Source: CALAED01 sp036555725 (lineage in GTDB: Bacteria > Actinomycetota > Actinomycetes > Streptosporangiales > Streptosporangiaceae). From it: 64,000 nucleotides of DNA. The notes below the pieces were generated by a model that was given only the letters and a program-made list of their open reading frames with translations, was not told where the DNA came from and did not search any database. This document shows, one piece after another, positions 41,236 to 49,860 of the stretch (position 1 is the first letter of the stretch; the number at the start of each line of letters is the position of its first letter). Both the position numbers and the translations under genes were made by a program. The stretch lies in assembly GCA_036555725.1 (NCBI GenBank), contig DATBKU010000048.1, positions 1 to 64,000 on the forward strand, in the 5' to 3' direction.

Positions 41236-43185
41236 TTGATCGGCTACCCGTTCTCCGCGGTCGTCGGCATGGACGACCTCAAGCTGGCCCTCCTCGTCAA
41301 CGCGGTCTCGCCGGGCGTGGGCGGCGTGCTCGTCCGGGGCGAGAAGGGCACCGCGAAGTCGACCATCGTACGGGCCCTGGCCGCGCTGCTACCCGACGTC
41401 GACGTCGTCGCGGAGTGCCGGTTCTCGTGCGACCCGGCGGCGCCGGACCCGCTGTGCCCGGACGGGCCGCATGATCCGCATACGGCGGCGGCCGACCGGC
41501 GACCGGCCCGGCTGGTGGAGCTGCCGGTCGGGGCGTCGGAGGACCGGCTGACCGGCTCCCTCGACATCGAGCGCGCGCTCACCGAGGGCGTCAAGGCGTA
41601 CGAGCCGGGCCTGCTCGCCGCCGCTCACCGGGGCCTGCTGTACGTCGACGAGGTCAACCTGCTGCACGACCATCTCGTCGACCTGCTGCTGGACGCCGCC
41701 GCGATGGGCCAATCGTACGTCGAGCGCGAGGGCGTCTCGGTCCGGCACGCGGCACGGTTTCTCCTCGTCGGCACGATGAACCCGGAGGAGGGCGAGCTGC
41801 GCCCGCAGCTGCTCGACCGGTTCGGGCTGACCGTCGAGATCGCCGCCACCCGCGATCCGGAGGAGCGGGCCGAGGTCGTCCGGCGCCGGCTGCGCTTCGA
41901 GGCCGGCCCGGAGGGGTTCGCCGCGGCGTGGGAGCCCGTCGAGGCCGAGCTGGCGGATCGGATCGGCGCGGCCCGGCGGCGGCTGCCCGGCGTGGCGCTG
42001 ACCGATACGGCGCTGCGCCAGATCACCGCGGTGTGCGCCGCGTTCGAGGTCGACGGGCTGCGCGCGGACCTCGTCACCGCGCGGGCCGCGATCGCGCTGG
42101 CCGCATGGCACGGCCGCGACGCCGTGGCCGCGGAGGACGTCCGGATCGCGGCCCGGCTCGCCCTGCCGCACCGGCGCCGCCGCGACCCGTTCGACGCGCC
42201 CGGCCTCGACCAGCAGAAACTCGACGAGGTCCTCGACGAACACGACGACGACCCAGATCAGCCGCCGCCCGATGACGACCCGGGTGGCCCGGGTGGCCCG
42301 GGCGGTCAGGGCTCGGACGGCGACGACCGGGACATCCCCGTGCCGGCTTCCGCGGACGGCCAGGGCGATCATGGTGCCGCCGGGGAGAGCCGGCCGGTGC
42401 CGGCGGCCGAGCCGTACCGGCCACAGCTGTTCACCGTGCCGGGCCTCGGCGCCGGCGCGCCCGGACGACGGTCCAAGGCCCGCACGCCGTACGGTCACAC
42501 CGCGGGCGCCCGCCCCGGGTCCCGTGGCCTGCACCTGCCGGGCACGCTGCGCGCGGCGGCGCCGTACCAGCACGCCAGGGGCCGCTCCGGGCGCGGGCTC
42601 GTGCTGCGCGACGAGGACCTGCGCGAGCCGGTGCGGGAGGGCCGGGAAGGCAACCTCGTGCTGTTCGTCGTCGACGCGAGCGGCTCGATGGCTGCCCGGC
42701 AGCGCATGCGCGCGGTCAAGGGCGCCGTGCTGTCACTGCTGCTCGACGCCTACCAGCGGCGCGACAAGGTCGGGCTGATCACCTTCCGGAAAACGGCGGC
42801 CGAGCTGGCGCTCCCGCCGACCTCATCGGTCGAGGCGGGGGCACGCCGGCTCGACGCGCTGCCGACCGGCGGGCGCACCCCGCTGACGGCCGGGCTGCTG
42901 CGCGCCGCCGAGGTGCTCCGCGTCGAACGCCTCCGCGACCCGGCGCGCCGCCCGCTGCTCGTCGTGGTGACAGACGGCCGCGCGACGTACGGCCCGGACC
43001 CGCTGGCCGCGGCCGCCCTGCTGCGCGACGTGGCCGGCGTGGTGGTCGACTGCGAGTCGGGCCCGGTACGGCTGGGGCTGGCGGGCCGGCTCGGTGTGGC
43101 GCTCGGCGCCGACGTGGTCCGGCTCGCCGACCTCGAGGCGGGTGCCCTGGCGGGAGTGGTGCGAGACGTACGGGGGGCGGCCTAG
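41236..43185 (+). CDS. Fused ChlI-ChlD chelatase ATPase/VWA subunit (cobaltochelatase)
   Basis: 649 aa. N-terminal AAA+ part with Walker A GEKGTAKST, Walker B LLYVDEVNLL and LDRFGLTVEIA; a 110-residue acidic, Pro/Gly-rich linker; C-terminal VWA domain with MIDAS motif DASGSMAA and later TDGRATYG. ChlI/BchI and ChlD/BchD are separate in chlorophyll synthesis. In actinomycetes lacking CobS/CobT such fusions partner CobN, so this likely powers the CobN at 14216. TTG 41236, preceded by AAAGGA (41221-41226), is the only reasonable start; the frame upstream runs back through the riboswitch. The stop touches the cobO start. Confidence 0.9.
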   Translation: MIGYPFSAVVGMDDLKLALLVNAVSPGVGGVLVRGEKGTAKSTIVRALAALLPDVDVVAECRFSCDPAAPDPLCPDGPHDPHTAAADRRPARLVELPVGASEDRLTGSLDIERALTEGVKAYEPGLLAAAHRGLLYVDEVNLLHDHLVDLLLDAAAMGQSYVEREGVSVRHAARFLLVGTMNPEEGELRPQLLDRFGLTVEIAATRDPEERAEVVRRRLRFEAGPEGFAAAWEPVEAELADRIGAARRRLPGVALTDTALRQITAVCAAFEVDGLRADLVTARAAIALAAWHGRDAVAAEDVRIAARLALPHRRRRDPFDAPGLDQQKLDEVLDEHDDDPDQPPPDDDPGGPGGPGGQGSDGDDRDIPVPASADGQGDHGAAGESRPVPAAEPYRPQLFTVPGLGAGAPGRRSKARTPYGHTAGARPGSRGLHLPGTLRAAAPYQHARGRSGRGLVLRDEDLREPVREGREGNLVLFVVDASGSMAARQRMRAVKGAVLSLLLDAYQRRDKVGLITFRKTAAELALPPTSSVEAGARRLDALPTGGRTPLTAGLLRAAEVLRVERLRDPARRPLLVVVTDGRATYGPDPLAAAALLRDVAGVVVDCESGPVRLGLAGRLGVALGADVVRLADLEAGALAGVVRDVRGAA

Positions 43186-43788
43186 ATGCCCCAGGGCAAG
43201 CCGTCGTACGTGCCGGAAGACGGGCTGACCACACGGCAGCGGCGCAACCGGCCGCTGGTCGTCGTGCACACCGGGCCGGGCAAGGGCAAGTCGACCGCCG
43301 CTTTCGGGCTGGCGCTGCGCGCGTGGAACCAGGGCTGGCCGATCGGGGTGTTCCAGTTCGTCAAGTCGGCGAAGTGGCGCATCGGCGAGGAGCAGGCGTT
43401 GCGGGTGCTCGGAGCCTCCGGCGAGGGCGGCCCGGTGGCCTGGCACAAGATGGGCGAGGGCTGGTCGTGGATCCAGCGGCCCGGCACCGAGCCCGACCAC
43501 GCCGCCGATGCCCAGGAGGGCTGGGCGCAGATCAAGCGTGATCTGGCCGCGGAGACGTACCGGCTGTACGTGCTCGACGAGTTCACCTATCCGATGAAGT
43601 GGGGCTGGATCCCGGTCGACGACGTGATCGAGACGCTGCGGACCCGGCCCGGGCAGCAGCACGTCGTCATCACCGGGCGCGATGCCGCGCCGGCGCTGAT
43701 CGACTTCGCCGACCTCGTCACCGAGATGGGCAAGGTCAAGCACCCGATGGACCAGGGCCAGAAGGGCCAGAAGGGCATCGAGTGGTGA
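43186..43788 (+). CDS. cobO: Cob(I)yrinic acid a,c-diamide adenosyltransferase
   Basis: 200 aa CobO/BtuR type. P-loop HTGPGKGKSTAAFGLALR, then GVFQFVKSAKWRIGEE, YVLDEFTYPMKWGW and HVVITGRDAAP. It moves the adenosyl group from ATP to Co(I) corrinoids. Its ATG starts directly after the chelatase stop. The last bases overlap the GTG of a 51-codon frame that bridges to cobB. Confidence 0.95.
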   Translation: MPQGKPSYVPEDGLTTRQRRNRPLVVVHTGPGKGKSTAAFGLALRAWNQGWPIGVFQFVKSAKWRIGEEQALRVLGASGEGGPVAWHKMGEGWSWIQRPGTEPDHAADAQEGWAQIKRDLAAETYRLYVLDEFTYPMKWGWIPVDDVIETLRTRPGQQHVVITGRDAAPALIDFADLVTEMGKVKHPMDQGQKGQKGIEW

Positions 43789-43940
43789 GCGTGCGTGAGA
43801 CGCGCGGCGTGGGCTGGACCGTATCTCCCCGACCAACCGGCCCCGACCTACCTCCCGGGTCGCGCCGGGAGCTTTCGACCAGAACGACGAGGGAAGCCCG
43901 CGCCCAAAGCGCGTCGAACGCTGAGCGGGAAGCGCTGTGA
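43785..43940 (+). repeat. Repeat-derived 51-codon frame bridging cobO and cobB
   Basis: GTG 43785 overlaps the cobO TGA, and its own TGA overlaps the cobB GTG, so translation could pass through it. The coded peptide (VSVRETRGVGWT... TTREARAQSASNAEREAL) is not a known protein. The DNA resembles the first 105 bases of cobI: 43886-43937 and 45953-46003 match at about 45 of 52 positions by eye, and the first 35 bases at 26 of 35. It is better viewed as a recombining junction repeat than a gene. Confidence 0.55.
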
Positions 43941-45349
43941 GCGTGGCCCGGCTGGTGATCGCCGCACCGGCCTCCGGCAGCGGCAAGACGACCGTGGCCA
44001 CCGGACTGATGGCCGCGCTGGCCGCGCGCGGTCTCGCGGTGTCGCCGCACAAGGTCGGGCCCGACTACATCGACCCCGGCTACCACACGCTCGCCACCGG
44101 CCGGCCGGGCCGCAACCTCGACCCCTGGCTGACCTCGGAAGACCTGATCGCCCCGCTGTTCCTCCATGGCGCGCGGGGCGCCGACGTGGCGGTGGTCGAG
44201 GGCGTCATGGGTCTGTACGACGGGGTGTCCGGCATGGGCGATTTCGCCTCCACAGCACACGTGGCCCGGCTGCTCGACGCTCCGGTCGTGCTGGTCGTCG
44301 ACGCGGGTGCGGCGGGCCGTACGGTGGCGGCGATCGTGCACGGCCTGCGAACCTTCGGGGACGTACGGATCGGCGGTGTCGTCCTCAACCGGATCGGCTC
44401 CGACCGGCATGAGGAGGTCTGCCGTTCGGCGATCGACGAGGTCGGGCTACCGGTGTTCGGGGTGCTGCGTCGCCGGGACGACCTCGCCACGCCGTCCCGC
44501 CATCTCGGCCTGATCCCGGCGGCGGAGCGGCGCGCCGACGCCATCGGGACGGTGGACCGGCTGGGCGCCGTGATCGCCGAGTGCTGCGACCTCGACGGCC
44601 TGCTGGCCCTGGCCAGGTCCGCGTCGCCGCCGCCGGCCGCGCCCTGGGACCCCGCGCCCGTGGCCGCGGCCCCCGACGGCGGGGTGCGAGACGACGGGGT
44701 GCGAGACGACGGGGCGCGAGACGACGGGGCGCGAGACGGCGGGGCGCGAGACGGCGGGGCGCGGCCGGTGGTGGCGGTCGCCGGGGGCGCGGCGTTCACC
44801 TTCGGCTACACCGAGAACGCCGAGCTGCTCACGGCCGCCGGAGCCGAGGTCGCCCGGTTCGACCCGCTCCGCGACGAGGCCCTGCCGGAGGGCACCCGCG
44901 GTGTCGTTATCGGCGGCGGGTTCCCGGAGATGTACGCCGCCGACCTATCCGCCAACGAGCCGCTCCGTACCCAGATCGCCGCTCTCGGGCCGGCCGTCCC
45001 GGTGTACGCCGAGTGCGCCGGGCTGCTGTATCTGACCAAGGCGCTCGACGGGGTGCCCATGTGCGGCGTGCTCGACGCGACCGCGACGATGACCTCCCGG
45101 CTGACCCTCGGGTACCGGTCCGCGGTCGCCGTCTCCGACTCGGTCGTCGCCCGCGCCGGCGAACGGGTGCGCGGCCACGAATTCCACCGTACCGCCGTGA
45201 CGCCTGGCTATGGGGCGCGTCCCGCGTGGCAGTGGTCGCCCGCGGGGCCCGAGGGTTTCACCACGGGATATTGCCTTGCGTCGTACCTTCATCTGCATTG
45301 GGCTGGGAACCCTCAGCTGGCTACCCATTTCCTGGAGGCCTGCGGATGA
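43937..45349 (+). CDS. cobB: Cobyrinic acid a,c-diamide synthase (CobB/CbiA)
   Basis: 470 aa. It amidates the a and c side chains of cobyrinic or hydrogenobyrinic acid. N-terminal ATPase P-loop APASGSGKTT and VGPDYIDPGYH; C-terminal glutaminase with GGGFPEMYA and YAECAGLLYL nucleophile. Between the domains, six 15-bp tandem repeats (44675-44764) encode a D-D/G-G-V/A-R run, a hypervariable linker. GTG 43937 overlaps a 51-codon frame by 4 bp. The stop lies 16 bp before the acetyltransferase. Confidence 0.93.
   Translation: MSVARLVIAAPASGSGKTTVATGLMAALAARGLAVSPHKVGPDYIDPGYHTLATGRPGRNLDPWLTSEDLIAPLFLHGARGADVAVVEGVMGLYDGVSGMGDFASTAHVARLLDAPVVLVVDAGAAGRTVAAIVHGLRTFGDVRIGGVVLNRIGSDRHEEVCRSAIDEVGLPVFGVLRRRDDLATPSRHLGLIPAAERRADAIGTVDRLGAVIAECCDLDGLLALARSASPPPAAPWDPAPVAAAPDGGVRDDGVRDDGARDDGARDGGARDGGARPVVAVAGGAAFTFGYTENAELLTAAGAEVARFDPLRDEALPEGTRGVVIGGGFPEMYAADLSANEPLRTQIAALGPAVPVYAECAGLLYLTKALDGVPMCGVLDATATMTSRLTLGYRSAVAVSDSVVARAGERVRGHEFHRTAVTPGYGARPAWQWSPAGPEGFTTGYCLASYLHLHWAGNPQLATHFLEACG
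44675..44764 (+). repeat. Six 15-bp tandem repeats in the cobB linker
   Basis: Units of 15 bp (44675, 44690, 44705, 44720, 44735, 44750), consensus GACGRCGGGGYGCGA. They keep the frame and sit between the two CobB domains; likely to vary in number between strains. Confidence 0.85.
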
Positions 45350-45365
45350 ACGGGGTGAGCGACCA

Positions 45366-45902
45366 ATGAATTTCGACTCCGGCGTCATTTTGACCACCAA
45401 GCGGCTGACGCTGCGTCCGTTCGAAGAGGACGACGCGGCCGACGTCGCCGAGGCGGTCAAGGACGCGGAGATCCGGCGCTGGATGGCCTGGGCGCCGGAC
45501 CACACGCCGGCCCAGGCTCGCGACTGGTGCATGGTCCACGCGCACGCCGGCCCCGAGGACCAGGTCAATTTCGCGATCGTCGCGAACGGGCGGTGCAGCG
45601 GCGCGATCGGCCTGAACCGGGTCTCCTGGAGCACCGGCCGGGTCGAGATCGGCTATTGGGTCGCTCCGTGGGCGCGGCGACGCGGCTACGCCGTCGAGGC
45701 CACCTCCGCGGTCGCCGCGTACGCCTTCGAGAAGGGCCTGCACCGCGTCGAGCTGCTGGCCGCGACCGGCAACGCCCCCTCCCAGCGGGTCGCGGAGCGG
45801 GCGGGGTTCACCCGCGAAGGCGTGCTGCGCGAAGTGCTGGTCGTGCCGGGCGGCCGCGCCGACGGCGTCCTGTTCAGCCTGCTCCGCGGAGATCTGCGAT
45901 GA
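45366..45902 (+). CDS. GNAT-family N-acetyltransferase (RimJ/RimL-like)
   Basis: 178 aa: LTTKRLTLRPFEEDDAADVA, a mid-domain IGYWVAPWARRRGYAVEA (acetyl-CoA Q/RxxGxG/A region) and LLAATGNAPSQRVAERAGFTREGVLRE. RimJ/RimL-type GNATs acetylate protein N-termini or small amines. It lies between cobB and cobI in frame with the operon, but no corrin role is known; it may be an accidental passenger. ATG 45366; its stop overlaps the cobI ATG. Confidence 0.87.
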   Translation: MNFDSGVILTTKRLTLRPFEEDDAADVAEAVKDAEIRRWMAWAPDHTPAQARDWCMVHAHAGPEDQVNFAIVANGRCSGAIGLNRVSWSTGRVEIGYWVAPWARRRGYAVEATSAVAAYAFEKGLHRVELLAATGNAPSQRVAERAGFTREGVLREVLVVPGGRADGVLFSLLRGDLR

Positions 45903-46006
45903 GCGAGCCGCAGGCGCGCGGTGCGCGCTGGACTGACGAGGGAGGAACGACTGACGAGGGAAGCGCGCGCCCAGAGCGCGCCGAGGCTGAGCGGGAGACG
46001 CTGCGG
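45899..46006 (+). repeat. Repeat-derived 5' extension of cobI
   Basis: DNA similar to 43785-43940 at both ends (35-base head, 51-base tail) but with a shorter middle (19 versus 66 bases). It starts exactly at the preceding stop overlap, like its relative. Confidence 0.55.
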
Positions 46007-46726
46007 CTGGTGGGCGTGGGCGTGGGGCCCGGCGATCCCGAACTGGTGACGGTACGGGCCGTACGGGTGCTGCGGGAAGCCGACCTGACCCTTGTGCCCG
46101 TGCTCGACGTGGACCAGCCCGAGCCGGGCCGTGCCGAGTCGGTCGTGCTCGCCTATACCGACCGGGCCGAGCGCGTCGCGTTCGCGCTGTCCGACCGGGG
46201 CGGGGTGACCGAGCGCCGGGCCGCCGCCTGGGACGCCGCCGCCGACCGGGTCGTCCGCGCCTTCGCCGCTGGCGCCGAGACGGTCGCGTTCGCCACGATC
46301 GGCGACCCCAACGTCTACTCCACCTTCACCTACCTGGCGCAGACCGTACGAACCCGTACCGATGGCGTCCTGATCGAGACCGTGCCGGGCATCACCGCGA
46401 TGCAGGACCTGGCGGCGCGCTCCGGCACAGTGCTCGCCGAGGGTGCCGAGTCGCTCGGCCTGGTCACCCTCACGGCCGGAGCGCAGCCGTTCCGGACGGC
46501 GCTGGAGTCGTACGACACGGTCGTGGCATACAAGTTCGGCTCGGTCGCCCGCGACATCGTGGCGGCGCTCAAGGACGCCGGCCGGCTGGACGACGCGGTG
46601 TACGGCGCCCGGCTCGGCCTGCCCGGCGAGGACGTACGGCCGGCCCGTGACATCAGCGGGCCCGTTCCGTACCTGTCCACCCTGCTCGTCCCGGGCCGCC
46701 GCACGACTCGAGGGGGGAAGCTGTGA
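45899..46726 (+). CDS. cobI: Precorrin-2 C20-methyltransferase
   Basis: 275 aa tetrapyrrole methylase (CobI/CbiL) that methylates C20 of precorrin-2 or cobalt-factor II. The domain starts at about residue 37 (LVGVGVGPGDPELVTVRAVRVL); TIGDPNVYSTFTYL, VPGITAMQDLAA and the FGSVARDI tail follow. The first 36 residues are a low-complexity, repeat-derived extension (TDEGGTTDEGSARPERAEA) absent from usual family members and similar in DNA to the cobO-cobB junction. ATG 45899 overlaps the GNAT stop; a later internal start would remove the extension but no good one is seen. Confidence 0.92.
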   Translation: MSEPQARGARWTDEGGTTDEGSARPERAEAERETLRLVGVGVGPGDPELVTVRAVRVLREADLTLVPVLDVDQPEPGRAESVVLAYTDRAERVAFALSDRGGVTERRAAAWDAAADRVVRAFAAGAETVAFATIGDPNVYSTFTYLAQTVRTRTDGVLIETVPGITAMQDLAARSGTVLAEGAESLGLVTLTAGAQPFRTALESYDTVVAYKFGSVARDIVAALKDAGRLDDAVYGARLGLPGEDVRPARDISGPVPYLSTLLVPGRRTTRGGKL

Positions 46727-47550
46727 CGGCCGGAAAGGTCGTTTTCGTCGGGGCGGGGCCGGGCGCGGCGGATCTGCTGACGTTCCGGGCCGCGCGGGCG
46801 ATCGCCGCGGCCGACGTGGTGATCTGGGCGGCCAGCCTGGTGCATCCGGACGTCCTCCAGCACGCGCGCGCCGATGCCGAGATCGTCGACTCTGCGCGGC
46901 TGCCGATGGAGGGGGTCGTCCCGTACTACGAGCGGGCCGCCGCCGAGGGGCTGACGGTCGCCCGCATCCACTCCGGCGACCCGGCGCTGTGGGGGGCACT
47001 GCAGGAGCAGCTCGACCAATGCGACCGGCTCGGCCTGGACACCGAGGTGGTCCCAGGCGTATCGAGCTTCAGCGCGGTCGCGGCCGCCGTCCGGCGCGAG
47101 CTGACCATCCCGGAGGTCGCCCAGTCGGTGATCTTGACCCGGCTGGGCGGCGGCAAGACCCCGATGCCGCCGGGGGAGGAGGTCGGCGAGTTCGCCCGGC
47201 ACGGCACGACGATGGCGGTGTTTCTGTCGGCGGCGCGGTCGCGGCAGCTACAGGACGAGCTGCTCGCCGGCGGGTACCCGGACGACACCCCGTGCGTGGT
47301 CGCCTACCAGTGCACCTGGCCGGACGAGCTGATCGTCCGGTGCCCACTGGCCGAGCTGGCCGACACGATCAAGGCGCACCGGCTGTGGAAGCACACGCTC
47401 GTGCTGGTGGGGCCCGCGCTGGCGGCGGGCGGCACCCGGTCGCACCTCTATCATCCGGGGCATTTCCACGGCTTCCGGCGGGCCGATCGGGCCGCCCGGG
47501 CCGAGCTCCGCAAGGAGCGCGATCATGAGCAGGCCCGTCGCCATGACTGA
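46723..47550 (+). CDS. cobM: Precorrin-4 C11-methyltransferase
   Basis: 275 aa CobM/CbiF tetrapyrrole methylase: KVVFVGAGPGAADLLTFRAARAI at the N-terminus, RIHSGDPALWGALQEQ, VVPGVSSFSAVAAAVRRELT and ILTRLGGGKTPMP. It methylates C11 of precorrin-4 or its cobalt analogue. Start GTG 46723 overlaps the cobI stop (GTGA). The last 26 bases overlap cbiD, whose AAGGAG ribosome site lies inside this gene. Confidence 0.95.
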   Translation: MTAGKVVFVGAGPGAADLLTFRAARAIAAADVVIWAASLVHPDVLQHARADAEIVDSARLPMEGVVPYYERAAAEGLTVARIHSGDPALWGALQEQLDQCDRLGLDTEVVPGVSSFSAVAAAVRRELTIPEVAQSVILTRLGGGKTPMPPGEEVGEFARHGTTMAVFLSAARSRQLQDELLAGGYPDDTPCVVAYQCTWPDELIVRCPLAELADTIKAHRLWKHTLVLVGPALAAGGTRSHLYHPGHFHGFRRADRAARAELRKERDHEQARRHD

Positions 47551-48676
47551 GCCGCCCGTGCCGTACGAGCCCGACCTGCCGCGCACGATGAAGGTGCGCA
47601 AGCGGGCGCTGCGGCCGGGCTGGACGACCGGCACCTGCGCGGCGGCGGCGGCCAAGGCCGCGGCGGCCGCGCTGGTCGCGCAGAAAGCACAAGAGGTCGT
47701 CGAGGTGGCCTTGCCGTCGGGGCAGCGCGTGACGTTCGCGGTGGACTCCTGCTCGTACGGGACGGAGCGGGCCGAGGCCGTCGTGGTCAAGGACGCGGGC
47801 GACGACCCCGACGTGACCCACGGGGCGCACCTGACGGCGACCGTGTCGTGGCGTACCGAGCCCGGCGTGGAGCTGGACGGCGGCGAGGGCGTGGGCGTGG
47901 TGACCAAGCCGGGCCTCGGGCTGGAGCTCGGCGGCCCGGCGATCAACCCGGTACCCCGCCAGATGATCACGCAGGCGGTCACCGAGGTCGTCGCTGAGCG
48001 CGGCGTCAAGGTCGTCATCTCGGTGCCCGAGGGCGAGGCGATGGCCCGGAAGACCACGAACAGGCGGCTCGGCATCCTCGGCGGCATCTCGATCCTCGGC
48101 ACCACCGGCATTGTGCGGCCGTTCTCGACGGCGTCGTGGCGGGCCAGCGTGGAACAGGCGGTCGCGGTCATGGCCGCGCAGGGCGAGACCACGCTGGTGC
48201 TGTGCACCGGCGGCCGCACCGAGCAGGGCGCGATGGCGCTGCTGCCGAACCTGCCCGAGGTGTGCTTCGTCGAGGTCGGCGACTTCACCGGGGCCGCGCT
48301 GCGGCAGGCGATGACGCACGGGCTGCGGCAGGTGGTGTTCGTCGGCATGATCGGCAAGCTCACCAAGCTCGCCGCCGGCGTGCTGATGACCCACTACACG
48401 CGCTCCAAGGTGTCCACCGAACTGCTCGCCGAGATCACCGCGGACTTGAGCGGATCGCCCGAGGCCGTTGCCCAGGTGGCGGCGGCCAACACGGCGCGCC
48501 ATGCGTACGAGCTGTGGGAGGCGGCCGGGCTGCTCGGCCCCTGCGGCCGGGAGCTGTGCCGCCGCACCGCCGACGTGCTCGAACGCTTTACCGACGGGGC
48601 GATCGCCGCCCAGGTCGTGCTGGTCGACTTCACCGGCAAGCGCATGGCCGCCATGTACGGACGGCTGCCCCGATGA
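47525..48676 (+). CDS. cbiD: Cobalt-precorrin-5B C1-methyltransferase
   Basis: 383 aa CbiD: LRPGWTTGTCAAAAAKAAAA, VTHGAHLTATVSW, GVGVVTKPGLGLELGGPAIN, AMARKTTNRRLGILGGISIL and GTTGIVRPFS. It methylates C1 during ring contraction in the cobalt-early (anaerobic-type) pathway, a role CobF plays in the cobalt-late route. ATG 47525 with AAGGAG 8 bases upstream. Confidence 0.95.
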   Translation: MSRPVAMTEPPVPYEPDLPRTMKVRKRALRPGWTTGTCAAAAAKAAAAALVAQKAQEVVEVALPSGQRVTFAVDSCSYGTERAEAVVVKDAGDDPDVTHGAHLTATVSWRTEPGVELDGGEGVGVVTKPGLGLELGGPAINPVPRQMITQAVTEVVAERGVKVVISVPEGEAMARKTTNRRLGILGGISILGTTGIVRPFSTASWRASVEQAVAVMAAQGETTLVLCTGGRTEQGAMALLPNLPEVCFVEVGDFTGAALRQAMTHGLRQVVFVGMIGKLTKLAAGVLMTHYTRSKVSTELLAEITADLSGSPEAVAQVAAANTARHAYELWEAAGLLGPCGRELCRRTADVLERFTDGAIAAQVVLVDFTGKRMAAMYGRLPR

Positions 48677-49860
48677 CGATCTCGGTGATCGGGTACGACG
48701 GGTCGCCACTGTCGGACCGGGCGGGCGACCGACTGGCGGCGGCGACGCTGGTCGTGGGCGGGGCGCGGCACCTCGAGGCGGCACGACCGCCGAAGGATGC
48801 CCGGCAGATCGTCATAGGCGACGTGCCCGCGGCGCTCGACGAGATCGACGCGGCGGCCGACGGGCACGTCGTGGTGCTGGCCAGCGGCGACCCCGGCTTC
48901 TTCGGAATCGTCCGGGCGCTGCGCGAGCGGGGCCGTACGGTCGAGGTCATCCCGGCGATGTCCTCGGTGACCCAGGCCTTCGCCCGGGCCGGGCTGCCGT
49001 GGGACGACGCCCTCGTGGTCAGCGCGCACGGCCGCGAGCTGCGGCGGGCCGTCAACGTGTGCCGCGCGTACGGCAAGGTCGCCGTGCTGACCGGGCCGGG
49101 GGCCGGACCGGCCGAGCTGGCCCGCGAGCTCGCTCCGCAGGCCCCCCGGACGTTCGTCGTCTGCGAGGACCTCGGCGGGCCCGCCGAGCGCGTCGAGTGG
49201 TGCCGGCCCGCCGATGCCACGACGCGCACCTGGCGGGACCCGAACGTCGTGCTCGTCCTCGACGAGCGGCGGGGGCGCGGCAAGGGCTGGCTGGCGGGAC
49301 CCGGAGCCGGGCCGGCCGCGTGGGCGCTGCCCGAGGCGGAGTTCGAGCATCGCGACTCCATGGTCACCAAGGCCGAGGTGCGCGCGCTCGCGCTGGCCCG
49401 GCTGGGTCCGCGGCTCGGCGACATGGTGTGGGACGTCGGGGCGGGCAGCGGCTCGGTGGCCGTCGAGTGCGCCCGGTTCGGCGCCGCCGTGATCGCGGTC
49501 GAGCGCGACGAGGAGGCGTGCGCCCGGATCCGCCGCAACGTCCAGGCCCACCACGTCAAGGTCGCGGTGTGCCGCGGCGCCGCCCCGGACGTGCTCGGCC
49601 ACCTGCCCGATCCCGACACGGTGTTCGTCGGCGGCGGCGGCCCCGAGGTCGTTCGGGCGTGCGCGGCGCGGGCACTGCGCGGGGTGGTCGTCGCGCTGGC
49701 CGCCGTCGACCGGGTGCGGCCCGCGTCCGAGGCGCTGGAGCAGGCCGGGTTCACGGTCGAGGCCGTCCAGCTACAGGCCAACCGGCTGGTCCCGCTGCCG
49801 GACTCCGCGCAGCGATTGGCCGCGACCAACCCGGTCTTCGTCATCTGGGGGACCAAGTGA
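48673..49860 (+). CDS. cobL: Precorrin-6Y C5,15-methyltransferase (decarboxylating)
   Basis: 395 aa, a CbiE-CbiT fusion. Residues 1-200 are a CbiE-type methylase (SVIGYDGSPLSDRAGDRLAAA, LASGDPGFFGIVRAL); residues 225-395 are a CbiT-type Rossmann methylase with MVTKAEVRALALARL and VWDVGAGSGSVAVECAR. It methylates C5 and C15 and decarboxylates the acetate. ATG 48673 overlaps the cbiD stop; its TGA overlaps the next GTG. Confidence 0.95.
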   Translation: MTISVIGYDGSPLSDRAGDRLAAATLVVGGARHLEAARPPKDARQIVIGDVPAALDEIDAAADGHVVVLASGDPGFFGIVRALRERGRTVEVIPAMSSVTQAFARAGLPWDDALVVSAHGRELRRAVNVCRAYGKVAVLTGPGAGPAELARELAPQAPRTFVVCEDLGGPAERVEWCRPADATTRTWRDPNVVLVLDERRGRGKGWLAGPGAGPAAWALPEAEFEHRDSMVTKAEVRALALARLGPRLGDMVWDVGAGSGSVAVECARFGAAVIAVERDEEACARIRRNVQAHHVKVAVCRGAAPDVLGHLPDPDTVFVGGGGPEVVRACAARALRGVVVALAAVDRVRPASEALEQAGFTVEAVQLQANRLVPLPDSAQRLAATNPVFVIWGTK

